This document shows positions 20,347-30,676 of a stretch of DNA of 64,000 nt, in pieces (the stretch's first letter is position 1; every line of letters starts with the position of its first letter). Origin of the DNA: Arsenophonus sp. aPb. GTDB taxonomy: Bacteria > Pseudomonadota > Gammaproteobacteria > Enterobacterales > Enterobacteriaceae. Below the pieces are notes generated by a model. It had not been told where the DNA came from. It was given only the letters and a program-made list of their open reading frames with translations, and did not search any database. The DNA lies in the NCBI RefSeq assembly GCF_029873475.1, contig NZ_CP123499.1, positions 744,001-808,000 on the forward strand, read 5' to 3'. The position numbers and the translations under genes were made by a program.

Positions 20347-23180
20347 CTAGTCAGCTAAAAAACTTTCTCCCTTAAACGTGAGGATGCCATTTTCAAATAT
20401 ATAATTTTTTAACGTTTTCAAATTCACTCTATATTGTTTACTGAGCCCTCTCAGTCCACCGGACTTTGCGATCTCTTTTGCACCTAATGACACTATCTCT
20501 GTTAACAACTCAGAGGTTATTTTATTGGATTTGTCACCTAAAAAACGTTTTCCCCTAAATTTGAGCGTGCCATTTTTATCAAGGTAACTCTTTAACGTAT
20601 TCAAATGCACGTTATATTTTTCACTAAGTCCTTGCAGTCCACCGGCCTTTTTAATCCCTTCAGCGCCTAATAACATAATGTTGGTTAATATCTCAGGGGT
20701 TAATTTATTGGGTTTAATACCTAAAAAACTTTTTCCATTAACCGTAAGCGTGCCATCTTTCTTAAGATAACTCTTTAACGAACTCAAATTCACCTTATAT
20801 TCTTCACTGAGTCCTTTCCGCCCACCGGCCTTTTTAATCTCTTTTGCACCTAATGATATAATCTCTGTTAACATTTCAGGGGTGATTTTATTGCATTCAA
20901 CGCCTAAAAAAGCTTTCCCCATAACGGAGAGCCTGCCATTTTTGTCAATGTAATAATTTAAGGTTGCCAAATGCACCTTATATTGTTTACTAAGCCCTTT
21001 TAGTCCACCGGCCTTAGCAATCCTTTCTGCACCTAATGACATAATTTCCGTTAACATCTCAGGGGTTTGTTTACTTTTTTATTAAGGTCATTCTTTAAGC
21101 CAGCTTCCCGACTAACCTTTTGTGTACCTTTTTTATTAAGGTCATTCTTTAACGTACCCAATCTCACATTATATTGTTCACTGACTCCTTTGAGTCCACC
21201 GGCTTTTGCGATCCTGTCTTCACCTGATGACATAATCTCTGTTAGCATCACAGGGCTTACTTTATTGGGTTTGCCGCCTAAAATAGCTTCCCGACTAACC
21301 TTTTGTGTACCTTTTTTATTAAGGTCATTCTTTAACGTACCCAATCTCACATTATATTGTTCACTGACTCCTTTGAGTCCACCGGCTTTTGCGATCCCGT
21401 CTTCACCTGATGACATAATCTCTGTTAGCATCACAGGGCTTACTTTATTGGGTTTGCCGCCTAAGATAGCTTCCCCTCTAACCGTTAGTCTGCCTTTTTT
21501 ATTAAGGTAACTCTTTAACATACCCAATCTCACATTATATTGTTCACTGACTCCTTTGAGTCCACCGGCTTTTGCGATCCCGTCTTCACCTAATGACATA
21601 ATTTCTGTTAGAATTTTAGGGGTTATTTTATTGGGTTTGCCGCCTAAGATAGCTTCCCCTCTAGCCGTTAGTGTGCCTTTTTTATTAAGGTAACTCTTTA
21701 ACATACCCAATCTCACATTATATTGTTCACTGACTCCTTTGAGTCCACCGGCTTTTGCGATCCCGTCTTCACCTAATGACATAATTTCTGTTAGAATTTC
21801 AGGGGTTATTTTATTGGGTTTGCTGCCTAAGATAGCTTCCCCTCTAACCGTTAGTGTGCCTTTTTTATTAAGGTAATTCTTTAACGTACCCAATCTCACA
21901 TTATATTGTTCACTGACTCCTTTGAATCCACCGGCTTTTGCGATCCCTTCTTCACCTAATGACATAATTTCTGTTAGAATTTCAGGGGTTATTTTATTGG
22001 GTTTGTCACCTAAAAAACTTTTACCCCCAACTGTGAGCGTGCCATTTTTATTAAGGTAATTGTTTAACGTACCTAATCTCACATTATATTGTTCACTGAC
22101 TCCTTTGAGTCCACCGGCTTTTGCGATCCCGTCTTCACCTAATGACATAATTGCTTTTAACATCACAGGGGTTATTTCATTGGATTTGCCAGCTAAAAAA
22201 AATTTTCCCTTTAGCGAAGGAGTGCTATTTGTTTGGGGATAATCTTTTAGGGTAGTCAAATCGACGCTATATTTTTCACTAAGTCCTTTTAGTCCTCTGG
22301 CCTTTGTAAACTCTCCTGGGTTTAATAATACCCTCTCTGTTGACATTTTAGGGGTGACTAATTTTACTGTTTCTTTTTCTGCCAAAGTGTCAGTTTGACT
22401 AGTACTTTGAGTGAGTAAATGATGAGGAATATTATTGTACTCTACTTTCCTTTCTAAATTAGCATTATTCATCTGCTGTTGGGTAAGTTCATTAGCTATG
22501 GGATGAGAGGGTAAAGCTTCATCTTGAGGATAGATGCTGAACCAGATATCAAAGGTACTGTGGTGACAAGAGTTGATATATTGATTCACAACTTGCTCGT
22601 AAGTTTGTGAAAGTTTTTCAACTACCTCTGGTTGTAGTGTATTAAGATCACTATAGGCGGTATGCAATAGAACCACTCGCTCTGGATCAACCGGGCCTAA
22701 AATATGTGTTTCATCAAAGTTTGTTGCTCTTTCTAAACTGCCTGTTTTAGAAAATAGCAATGCTATCGCGCTAGTTTCAGGATCGTCAAAATTTTGTTTC
22801 AATGAGACGGCAGGTAAGCCAAATGCGGCAATAGCAAAAATCGCATAGGCTTTATTGTGAGAGACAAATCGCACTATTTCATCATAATTTCCAGCAACAA
22901 TGGTTGTTTCTCCTTGCTTGCCAATCATAGGGTATAAGGTTTCAAAGTCATCTGACGGCAAAAAACCATTTATTTCGGGTTGTTCATTGATTGGATCAAG
23001 GACAATTTGAAATAACAATGGGAAATTATCACGAGCCGTTAATCCATTAGGCAGCAAGCGATTTTCTCCCTGAATATGGGTCGAAGATGAGATTAATCGC
23101 TGTAGTAACATGTTGGGTGGATCATATTCGTTGTGAAAAGCAGCAGGAACAACTGTTGATAAATTACTTATTGGAAACAC
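20347..23180 (-). pseudogene. Tandem 61-aa helix-turn-helix-like repeat protein, split by a frameshift
   Basis: Two adjoining frames (709 aa at 21051-23180, 236 aa at 20347-21057) are parts of one repeat protein. About 280 unrecognised N-terminal residues without Sec signal are followed by eleven repeats of about 61 aa. A typical unit is LTEIMSLGEDGIAKAGG, LKGVSEQYNVRLGTLK, NYLNKKGTLTVRG, then a linker xxxLGGKPNKITPE. The segment GGLKGVSEQYNVRLGTLKNY looks like a helix-turn-helix. Seven units lie before the break, four after. At about 21058-21110 the seventh unit is scrambled by a repeat-mediated rearrangement (LKNDLNKK occurs again) and the frame shifts. The stop of the first frame overlaps the ATG of the second as ATGTTAA, so re-initiation is possible. 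The first frame starts with GTG at 23180, seven bases after GAGG. I do not recognise the family; DNA binding or an effector role is only a guess. Confidence 0.7.
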
Positions 23181-23752
23181 ATCTAGACCTCATAAAAAGA
23201 GAATATAAATAAAGAATCAAGCATAGAAGAAAAATAATTATTGTCGTAATTCTAGTATGATTAGATAGTTACTCACTTTATTAACGCAGGATCCCCAATT
23301 GCCATTGCCATTAGCAATTGGGCCTAAGTCGTTATCAGCCAGATGGGAAGAGCACATGCAAGTTTCATTAACGGTGCCTCTGGTACGTTTATTCAGTGTT
23401 TTTTATACAATCTATCGTTTCTAACCAAGCAAGATTTTTTTATTTAGGCTAGGCTAAATTATTAACTGACAGGTTTTATGCATCCAGATGAAGTCCTGAC
23501 AACAAAACACTCCACCAAGATAGGGAAGACCTGACCCTACAGCAATAATCATAAAATAGACTTGAATCACACCATGATCATAAGGAAGATCCACTAAGTA
23601 CGAGAAATAACTAACTAAGTAAAACTACCTGTCAATACCCACTTCTCAGTATTTTTGCCACTTTCTCTTCTTTGTTTGATCGCAAACAGCATTGCTAGTG
23701 TTTCTACCCTTGTATGATGGAGCGGCAATTTCATTGTTTAAGGAATAGTAAA
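23181..23752. other. Intergenic region with a nine-base inverted repeat
   Basis: About 570 bases without a convincing gene. It contains a hairpin at 23294-23322 (CCCAATTGC and complement around an 11-base loop) without a T run. Base composition is less AT-rich than other spacers here, which may mean decayed coding sequence, but I recognise nothing. Confidence 0.4.
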
Positions 23753-24805
23753 ATGAAAACGAAAATGAAAATGAGCTTTCTGGTACTAGCCTTCGGCGTT
23801 TCCTTCTCTTGTGCGGCGCTCGCACTACCTAATATTACTGTCCTGGCAACCGGCGGCACTATCGCAGGCAGCGGTGAGTCACCAGTTAAAGCCAGTTATA
23901 CACCGGGGACAATCAAAGTCGATCAGCTAGTGTCGCTAGTGCCGCAAATAAAGCAGATCGCCAATGTTAAAGGTGAACAGGTGGTTACTGTTCGTTCGCA
24001 GGATATGGATACGACGGTATGGCTCAAGTTGGCGCAAAAAATAAACGCACAGTGTTCTGGCACCGACGGTTTTGTTATTACCCACGGTACCGATACTATT
24101 GAGGAAACTGCCTATTTTCTAAACCTGACAGTGAAATGTGAGAAACCTGTAGTGCTGGTGGGTGCGATGCGTCCGGTGACTGCACTTAGCTCTGACGCGC
24201 CGGCAAATTTGTACGATGCAATCGTGACGGCAGCTTCACCGGACAGCGCCGGGCGGGGGGTGATGCTAGTGATGAATGGCAAGGTACTTGATGCACGGGA
24301 TGTGACGAAATTAAATACTGAGAATTTAGGGGCCTTCCAGTCAATCAATTATGGCGCTTTGGGGTCTGTCTCCGACAGCAAAGTCACCTATACCCGGACG
24401 CCTGTGCAAAAGCACACTAGACAAACACCGTTTGATGTCAGCAAGCTGACCCAACTGCCAGAGGTGGGTATTGTCTACAATTACGCTAATGCGTCTGATA
24501 TTCCTGCCAAGGCTTTTATTGATAACGGCTATCAAGGTATTGTTAGCGCGGGTGTAGGTAATGGCAATATCTCCCATGCTATATTAAATACGTTATCCGA
24601 TGCTGCTAAAAAAGGGCTGGTGGTGGTGCGTTCCTCACGGGTTTCTTCCGGGCCAACCACACGTAACGGTGAAATTGATGATGACAAACACGGTTTCATC
24701 GCGTCTGGAACGCTTAGCCCCTATAAATCCCGAGTACTACTTATGTTGGCACTGACCCAAACAAAAGATCCGAAGAAAATCCAGCAATATTTCACGCAGT
24801 ATTAA
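23753..24805 (+). CDS. ansB: Periplasmic L-asparaginase II
   Basis: 350 aa from the ATG at 23753, which has AAGGA at good spacing; the frame extends 13 codons further without a better start. A Sec signal peptide (hydrophobic about residues 7-20, then AALA) precedes the mature enzyme, which hydrolyses asparagine to aspartate and ammonia. Active-site threonines are in ATGGTIAGSG (Thr36) and THGTDTIEET; GAMRP and SSDAPANLYDA are also typical. The C-terminal FIASGTLSPYKSR helix is intact. The gene is clearly richer in G+C than its neighbours, which suggests later arrival or strong codon constraint. It ends with a good terminator. Confidence 0.95.
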   Translation: MKTKMKMSFLVLAFGVSFSCAALALPNITVLATGGTIAGSGESPVKASYTPGTIKVDQLVSLVPQIKQIANVKGEQVVTVRSQDMDTTVWLKLAQKINAQCSGTDGFVITHGTDTIEETAYFLNLTVKCEKPVVLVGAMRPVTALSSDAPANLYDAIVTAASPDSAGRGVMLVMNGKVLDARDVTKLNTENLGAFQSINYGALGSVSDSKVTYTRTPVQKHTRQTPFDVSKLTQLPEVGIVYNYANASDIPAKAFIDNGYQGIVSAGVGNGNISHAILNTLSDAAKKGLVVVRSSRVSSGPTTRNGEIDDDKHGFIASGTLSPYKSRVLLMLALTQTKDPKKIQQYFTQY

Positions 24806-24813
24806 TGACCAAC

Positions 24814-24834
24814 TGGGGCGCATAGCCCCATTTT
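24814..24834 (+). terminator. Terminator of ansB
   Basis: TGGGGC pairs with GCCCCA around a short GCATA-containing loop and is followed by TTTT. Confidence 0.75.
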
Positions 24835-24986
24835 AGTTGCTGTCGCTGTATTAGTTGTTTATTGTTAAACTGTTATTACAAAAAATTTCTTACTTTTCCT
24901 AAAAACTTATTCTTTTAAAACCTTACCTGTAGTTTTTTGGCTGAGTTAAAAAGTCGAGAATTTTCAATAGATAATAAATTAAATTT

Positions 24987-25532
24987 TTAATTTAATAATT
25001 TATAAAACGTGGGGTTATCAACGCATTGCGTTAGCCCACACTCCAATATGGTGGATATAAGGTTAGCGAATATTAAAAACATAAATAGATAAATTGCTAT
25101 TTCTCTAGCAGGAGATTTTGCGACTTGTATTTCAGCGGCATTGAATAACATTAATACTGAAATGAACAGAATAATAGCTAAAGAGAAAAGTAACGACCAA
25201 GTATAAAGATGCAAACCGAAAACGGTGGAATAATATCCAGGATCACCTGGCAGAATATGAATTAACACTTGTCGGGTTGCCGTCATACATGTGGCGATTG
25301 AACTAAAAATAATTATACTATAATGGCGCTGATTAATGCCAAGGATAAGATTAAATAGAAAACCGATGCCTATCATTATAATGCCTACTCGTTGTAATAA
25401 GCATAGTGGACATGGTATTTCATGTAATATAATTTGATAATAGAACGCAACAATTAATATTGCACATATTCCTAATAATCCTAGGATATTTAGATTAGGA
25501 ATGATTTTTGTTGAAGATAGTGTTTTCATCAT
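24987..25532 (-). CDS. DsbB-like disulfide bond formation protein
   Basis: 181 aa with four to five membrane helices. The first periplasmic cysteine pair is the canonical PCPLCLLQR (Cys41, Cys44), which would pass electrons to quinone. The loop containing HILPGDPGYYSTVFGLHLYTW has no cysteine; the second pair instead lies near the C-terminus, CGLTQC (Cys165, Cys170), followed by VDNPTFYKLL. That layout is typical of the DsbB subgroup found next to DUF5993 proteins rather than of E. coli DsbB. The preceding 50-aa gene stops 10 bases upstream of this start, so the two form an operon. No DsbA is nearby. Confidence 0.88.
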   Translation of the reverse strand: MMKTLSSTKIIPNLNILGLLGICAILIVAFYYQIILHEIPCPLCLLQRVGIIMIGIGFLFNLILGINQRHYSIIIFSSIATCMTATRQVLIHILPGDPGYYSTVFGLHLYTWSLLFSLAIILFISVLMLFNAAEIQVAKSPAREIAIYLFMFLIFANLISTILECGLTQCVDNPTFYKLLN

Positions 25533-25542
25533 AATTCTCTAA

Positions 25543-25695
25543 CTAAAAAGATAAATTAATATTGTCGGTTGCATGATATTTAAATAATAAAATAGTTATA
25601 ATAAACAGCATTAATAAAAGTAGATAACTTAGTTTTCTCTGTTTGAAAATAAGTGAAATAGTGACTAGAAAAGCGATGAGGAAAGGTAAAAACAT
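25543..25695 (-). CDS. DUF5993-like 50-aa membrane protein
   Basis: A complete 50-codon frame runs from ATG at 25695 to TAG at 25543, just upstream of the DsbB-like gene. The product has two hydrophobic helices (MFLPFLIAFLVTISLIF, then YLLLLMLFIITILLF) and ends in KYHATDNINLSF. The final YHATDxLNLxF signature and the position before dsbB match the DUF5993 family as I remember it. Function is unknown; a small partner subunit of the DsbB-like oxidoreductase is the obvious inference. Confidence 0.8.
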   Translation of the reverse strand: MFLPFLIAFLVTISLIFKQRKLSYLLLLMLFIITILLFKYHATDNINLSF

Positions 25696-26061
25696 TATAA
25701 GATCCTATTAATATAAAATTAACTATTCGATTTTATATACTCGATAATATTATCAAAACATATGATATATTTTATGATGTTATATCAGATATTATCTTTA
25801 ATTATAAATTATAGATGTTAACTAAACGATGTCAAAAATGGTTAATAATCTTTATTTATTGGAAAAAATAAACTACTCAAAATTATTCTTTTATCAAACT
25901 AAAGTTTAATATAATGAATAATTATAAAGTTGTATGACTAGTGATATAAGAAGTAAATGGAACATTAACATTAAAGAGGGCAATGAAACGAATTTTATTA
26001 GTTAACATTACCCTCAAATTTTTATTCTTTATAAAAACTATTAATATTTTATTACGTTAAA
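25696..26061. other. AT-rich intergenic region
   Basis: 366 bases between the DsbB/DUF5993 pair and the gabD 3' end. It should contain the promoter for the pair. No gene or clear hairpin seen. Confidence 0.4.
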
Positions 26062-27534
26062 TTATACAGTCGCTTTAATATTACCAAAACAGAGATATTT
26101 TATTTCTAAAAATTCATCGATGCCATAGTGGGAACCTTCGCGCCCAAGTCCTGATTGTTTAATACCACCAAAAGGCGCCATTTCGTGAGAGATAAGTCCT
26201 TCATTGATACCAATCATACCTGTCTCCAATGCTTCAGCAACGCGATAGATGCGGCTAATATCGCGTGAATAAAAATAGGCAGCTAAGCCAAATTCGGTTT
26301 CATTGGCTAACTGAATGGCTTCTGATTCATCAGTAAATTTAAATAGTGGTGCTAATGGACCAAATGTCTCTTCTTTAGCGACTTTCATTTGGTTATTTAC
26401 ATTAATCAATACTGTTGGTTCAAAAAATAACTTTCCTTGTGAAGCAACATTGCCACCGGTTAATAGCTGTGCACCTTGCTCGATAGCATCTGTGATATGT
26501 TGTTTTACTTTATCGATTGCTTGCTGATTAATTAACGGGCCGAGTTGAGCATCTTTTTGACTTGCCGGCCCGATGCGCAGAGTTTTTACTGCTGCACTAA
26601 GCCGTTTTGCGAACTCATCATAAATACTAGCTTGAACCAGGATACGATTAGCGCAAACGCAAGTCTGTCCACTATTGCGAAATTTTGCTGCTAATACACC
26701 TTGAACCGCGGCTTCTAAATCCGCATCATCAAAAACAATAAAAGGTGCATTACCGCCTAACTCTAATGAGAGCTTTTTGACGGTAGTAGCACACTGCGCC
26801 ATTAATAATTTACCCACTTGTGTTGAGCCAGTGAAAGTTAATTTGCGGACAATGGGGCTTTCTGTCATAACCGAACCAATCGTTTTTGCATCGGTACTGG
26901 GTATAATATTTAAAACACCGGCTGGAATACCTGCTTTTTCAGCAAGTACGGCTAATGCTAAAGCCGACAGCGGTGTTTCAGCGGCGGGTTTTAGAATAAC
27001 GGTACAGCCGGCCGCAAGGGCAGGTGCAACTTTTCTGGTGATCATGGCATTGGGAAAATTCCACGGCGTAATGGCAGCTACAACTCCAACAGCTTGTTTG
27101 ATGGTCATTATTCGGCAATCAGCGACAGGAGAAGGGATTGTTTCACCATAGGTTCGCTTTCCTTCTTCCGCAAACCATTGGATAAAACTAGCGCCATAAG
27201 TTATTTCACCTATTGCCTCGCTATGGCATTTACCTTGTTCCAGACTCAATATTTCTGCTAAGGCTGACTGATTCTCCATAATCAAATAAAACCATTTATT
27301 TAAAATTTGACTGCGTTGTTTTGCGCTCATCGCTCGCCAGGCGGGTAATGCCTTGTCAGCGGCAGCGATTGCTTTTTGTGTTTCGTTTTTGCCTAAATCA
27401 CTAACTTTAGCAATTACATCACCATTAGCGGGATTAATAACATTAAATGTTAAATGCTTGTCAGCATCGACCCATTGACCGTTAATATAGGCTTGTTGAC
27501 GGAAAAGGGGAGAATTAATGAGATTATTTTCCAT
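26062..27534 (-). CDS. gabD: Succinate-semialdehyde dehydrogenase (NADP+)
   Basis: 490 aa from ATG at 27534; the frame extends 28 codons further, but GGAG lies nine bases before this ATG and GabD homologues begin here. Aldehyde dehydrogenase fold: NFPNAMITRK and GCTVILKPA (coenzyme binding), FTGSTQVGKLL, the general-base motif LELGGNAPFIVFDDADLE, the catalytic cysteine in SGQTCVCANR, and EETFGPLAP. The C-terminal GGIKQSGLGREGS is the usual end. It oxidises succinate semialdehyde to succinate in the GABA pathway. No gabT or gabP is adjacent. Confidence 0.92.
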   Translation of the reverse strand: MENNLINSPLFRQQAYINGQWVDADKHLTFNVINPANGDVIAKVSDLGKNETQKAIAAADKALPAWRAMSAKQRSQILNKWFYLIMENQSALAEILSLEQGKCHSEAIGEITYGASFIQWFAEEGKRTYGETIPSPVADCRIMTIKQAVGVVAAITPWNFPNAMITRKVAPALAAGCTVILKPAAETPLSALALAVLAEKAGIPAGVLNIIPSTDAKTIGSVMTESPIVRKLTFTGSTQVGKLLMAQCATTVKKLSLELGGNAPFIVFDDADLEAAVQGVLAAKFRNSGQTCVCANRILVQASIYDEFAKRLSAAVKTLRIGPASQKDAQLGPLINQQAIDKVKQHITDAIEQGAQLLTGGNVASQGKLFFEPTVLINVNNQMKVAKEETFGPLAPLFKFTDESEAIQLANETEFGLAAYFYSRDISRIYRVAEALETGMIGINEGLISHEMAPFGGIKQSGLGREGSHYGIDEFLEIKYLCFGNIKATV

Positions 27535-28573
27535 TGATTTATCTCCAGAATTTAGGGGTGGTATACCATTAGATATTTTATCTTTAATTTTATTTTCAAT
27601 TGTGGCTAAGAACTGCAAAATAGAACATGCAACAATTGCTAACTGATTTAAAACTAGGTTAATGATAGTATCATCATTGCTAGGTTAGGTTTTTATTCTA
27701 ATTTAGAAAAATACAATAATAACCCAAGCACAAATAACACCAATTTTATTGCACTAACGATGATCACGGGTTAATAATTTTGCATTAGGCGACCATTTTG
27801 TCGTGTTAGTATCATAATGCTATGTGGGATACCTTGTTCATCATAAATATCACCAATTATATTATAGCGAAGGAAGTAATAAAATTTGCGGCACTACATT
27901 GGAGTGTTAAAATAATAGTTACTATCATTGCTGACGAACATACTTGTATTTTCAAAAAGGCAGGATTTGCTACTGGCAGCCCAATTTTATCTGTTAACTA
28001 CCATAAAAAAACAGCAGGGTAACCTTTGCTGGTTTACTGATTTTAATGAAAAATAATAAATTTATCATTCTCTATTAAAACAATATAATAACGAAACTAA
28101 ATTAAGTGGAATAAAAATAAACGCTACGATATCTTAATATTATTCATGTTTATTAAATAATATTTTCGCAGAAAATAAATTATGGTTGTTATTACTATCC
28201 TATTCAACATTATTATTGTGGTTATTCATAAAATGGTCCTTAATATTATTCATTTTTTATCGTTAATGAAGTAAATAATAATTCAATTCGAATAATTATT
28301 ATTCATCCATGGCCATGGAATTAAAGGTATAATAAAAGTAGAACAAATTATTATTTTATCTATTAAGGTATTTTTTTGTTATTTTATATTGCTAAAAAAT
28401 TCTTTTATGCTTTTGTTGTCTAAAAAATCATTCTATTCTAGCTAAATTAAATTTTTTATAATTAATGTGATAAAACCAAAAGTTACCAATAAAAAGCTAC
28501 CACTAGGATAAAAAAAATTGATATGATAAATGATATTGGTAATCAGTATCATCTACATTGATGGGACATTAAT
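27535..28573. other. Long AT-rich spacer with transposase debris
   Basis: About 1 kb with no convincing gene. A 66-codon frame at 27822-28022 is probably not a gene: its last third, in another frame, reads ICYWQPNFIC and resembles the IS6-type fragment at 20274-20305. The rest is very AT-rich and probably includes the promoter of the following effector-like gene. Confidence 0.45.
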
Positions 28574-30676
28574 ATGCTTTCTACCTCTACTGTGTTTTTT
28601 GCAAATTCGATTAACCCTACTCATTCTTTGGAAAAGATTTCAGAAGCTAAATATAATATAGAACAATCAACTTTTTCTTCTATGATAAATAATGTTAGTA
28701 ATTCTAATCAAAATATAGATAACGAATCTACACCTTCTATCTTAGTACAGCCAAATGCAGTCGATAAACAAAAAAATATATTAAATTGTGTAAAAACCTC
28801 TTGTAAAAAAATAGCAAGTTCAGCATATCATTATTTGCGTTCCATTGATGGTATTGATGAATTTACTGGGGCGACAGGACAAATTTTACCACAATTTCAA
28901 CAAGCATTATTATCGTTAGGTATCTTACTACCCGCTATTCCTTTGGTTGGAATAGGTGCTAAAGGCGCTATCGATGAATCAATAGAAAATTTTCAGGATA
29001 TTTATCCCTCATTTATAAAAGAAATTAAGCAAAAAAAACAGGAAATATTAAAAGCATTACAACAAAATAATGCTGCAAATGATGTCGACAAGAAACTTAT
29101 TAAAAAAGATATTGAACAATACTTCGATGCTTGGATTGATTGGTTACAAGGTGAAAATCAACAAGAAAATAGCGAACATTTCCAGCAACTGTGTGCTGTC
29201 TGGAAAGACTTGCAAGAACAAGGTCATTGTTCAGCAAAGATTCCTTATATGGCTAAGGAATATCAACGTATTAAACAAGAATTTCCTGCTGTAAAAATTG
29301 AACGCAATTCTTCTCCATTACAAGCCGCAGCGATGAGTTTGATGACGGCAGGAATGGTTGGCTTGTCTGCAAAATCAATTGCAGATCTATTGTTATCGCA
29401 AGGGATCCAGGCAGCAGAAGTAGCTAGTAATTCGGCAGGGTTGGTAAGCAATATTCTACTTTTGCCAGCCCAAATAATGATGACATCCTATGGAATTGCT
29501 CAAACCATTGCTGGATATAAACGGGATAAGTTACTGCAAGAAAATCGTACTTTATTAAAAAATAACCAACAACAAGAGATTATTAAAGAAAATATTGCCC
29601 AATTAAAAGAGATAGCAGATCGCAAAATACATTATAATTCGAAGCAAAGATTGGAGTATGGGGTTGTAACTGCTTTAGGACAGTCAGCTATGGCATTAAG
29701 TTCTTTAAGTGCAATCACTGGCGTTGGCGCAGCAGTAGGTTTTGTACCTGCCTTAGTTGGGGCTCCAGCGACTATCTATGGAGCCTTTATTCGCATAAGA
29801 AGTAAGGTGCAAGAAGTAAAATTTTTAGGTGCTAAAGAAGCTAAAAATTTATCTGATAAATGTTTAAATTTTGATGAGCTAACGAAAAATATAGCTAAAA
29901 AAACCGCTCCAGTCATTGAGCAAGCATCACCATCAACGATAACAACGGCTGATACACATAATACTGTTATTAAAACAGCCACTAATACTATGCTACAACA
30001 ACAAAAAATCTTAGCAGAAGCAAAATTACTCTCAATAATTCTAGGGATTCTTGATAAAGCATATCAGAATAAAATTCTACTAACGGCACAAACATTACAT
30101 AAAATGGTTGTCGATAAAGTAAATCAATTATTTGATAGCGTAGATAAGAGTCAAAAACCATTTATGGAACAACCAAATAAACATTTTATCCGCCAACCTA
30201 CTAGTTTATTATTAGATGATCTAAAAATAATAAAAGATATGCTTACCATTGGTGAATATAGGGTTAACTGTCTTGAAATTAAATTAATAAATCAACAAGG
30301 ATACTATGATTTAATGTCTAGGTTAGAGCAGATACAAAAAGAGCATAAAATATTACTATCAACAACTAGCCAAGAAAAAATATTAAAATCTTGTGTGCAC
30401 GATTTTTTACAGCTAACAACAGAAAACAAAACAATCAAAGAAGCTTTACAACATCAAGATGGTACTTCTGATAAATTATTTAGTTGGAATGACTTGCAAC
30501 AATTAATCCAGCTTGATAAACAAGCAAAAGTTATTTATACCCAACATTATAACCATTATGTAATTAAGCAAATAAAAAATGAAGCTAAATTTCTAAGGGA
30601 TAATGCTTATGAGCATATAATCAATGGATTAGCAACTGAATCAACGCTTGAACAAAATACGAATAAATCTGTATAA
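28574..30676 (+). CDS. Large hydrophobic-hairpin protein, candidate type III effector
   Basis: 700 aa, not recognised. The first 60 residues are Ser/Asn/Thr-rich without a Sec signal, as in type III substrates. Hydrophobic segments occur at about 110-130, 250-275, 288-314 and 363-405; the last contains SSLSAITGVGAAVGF and VPALVGAPATIYGAFIRI. Between and after them are long charged helices (about 140-240 and 410-700). This resembles translocator or membrane-targeted effector architecture, but I cannot place it in a family. AT-rich spacers flank it on both sides; it is transcribed alone. Confidence 0.55.
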   Translation: MLSTSTVFFANSINPTHSLEKISEAKYNIEQSTFSSMINNVSNSNQNIDNESTPSILVQPNAVDKQKNILNCVKTSCKKIASSAYHYLRSIDGIDEFTGATGQILPQFQQALLSLGILLPAIPLVGIGAKGAIDESIENFQDIYPSFIKEIKQKKQEILKALQQNNAANDVDKKLIKKDIEQYFDAWIDWLQGENQQENSEHFQQLCAVWKDLQEQGHCSAKIPYMAKEYQRIKQEFPAVKIERNSSPLQAAAMSLMTAGMVGLSAKSIADLLLSQGIQAAEVASNSAGLVSNILLLPAQIMMTSYGIAQTIAGYKRDKLLQENRTLLKNNQQQEIIKENIAQLKEIADRKIHYNSKQRLEYGVVTALGQSAMALSSLSAITGVGAAVGFVPALVGAPATIYGAFIRIRSKVQEVKFLGAKEAKNLSDKCLNFDELTKNIAKKTAPVIEQASPSTITTADTHNTVIKTATNTMLQQQKILAEAKLLSIILGILDKAYQNKILLTAQTLHKMVVDKVNQLFDSVDKSQKPFMEQPNKHFIRQPTSLLLDDLKIIKDMLTIGEYRVNCLEIKLINQQGYYDLMSRLEQIQKEHKILLSTTSQEKILKSCVHDFLQLTTENKTIKEALQHQDGTSDKLFSWNDLQQLIQLDKQAKVIYTQHYNHYVIKQIKNEAKFLRDNAYEHIINGLATESTLEQNTNKSV

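Noticed and set aside
21067..21510. Plus-strand 147-codon frame over the HTH-repeat gene
   Set aside because: It is antisense to the tandem repeat and owes its length to the same periodicity.
23294..23322. Hairpin considered as terminator of a lost gene or attachment site
   Set aside because: No T run on either side and no second copy was noticed in the window.
27822..28022. 66-codon frame in the gap after gabD
   Set aside because: No ribosome site; part of it resembles transposase debris in another frame.
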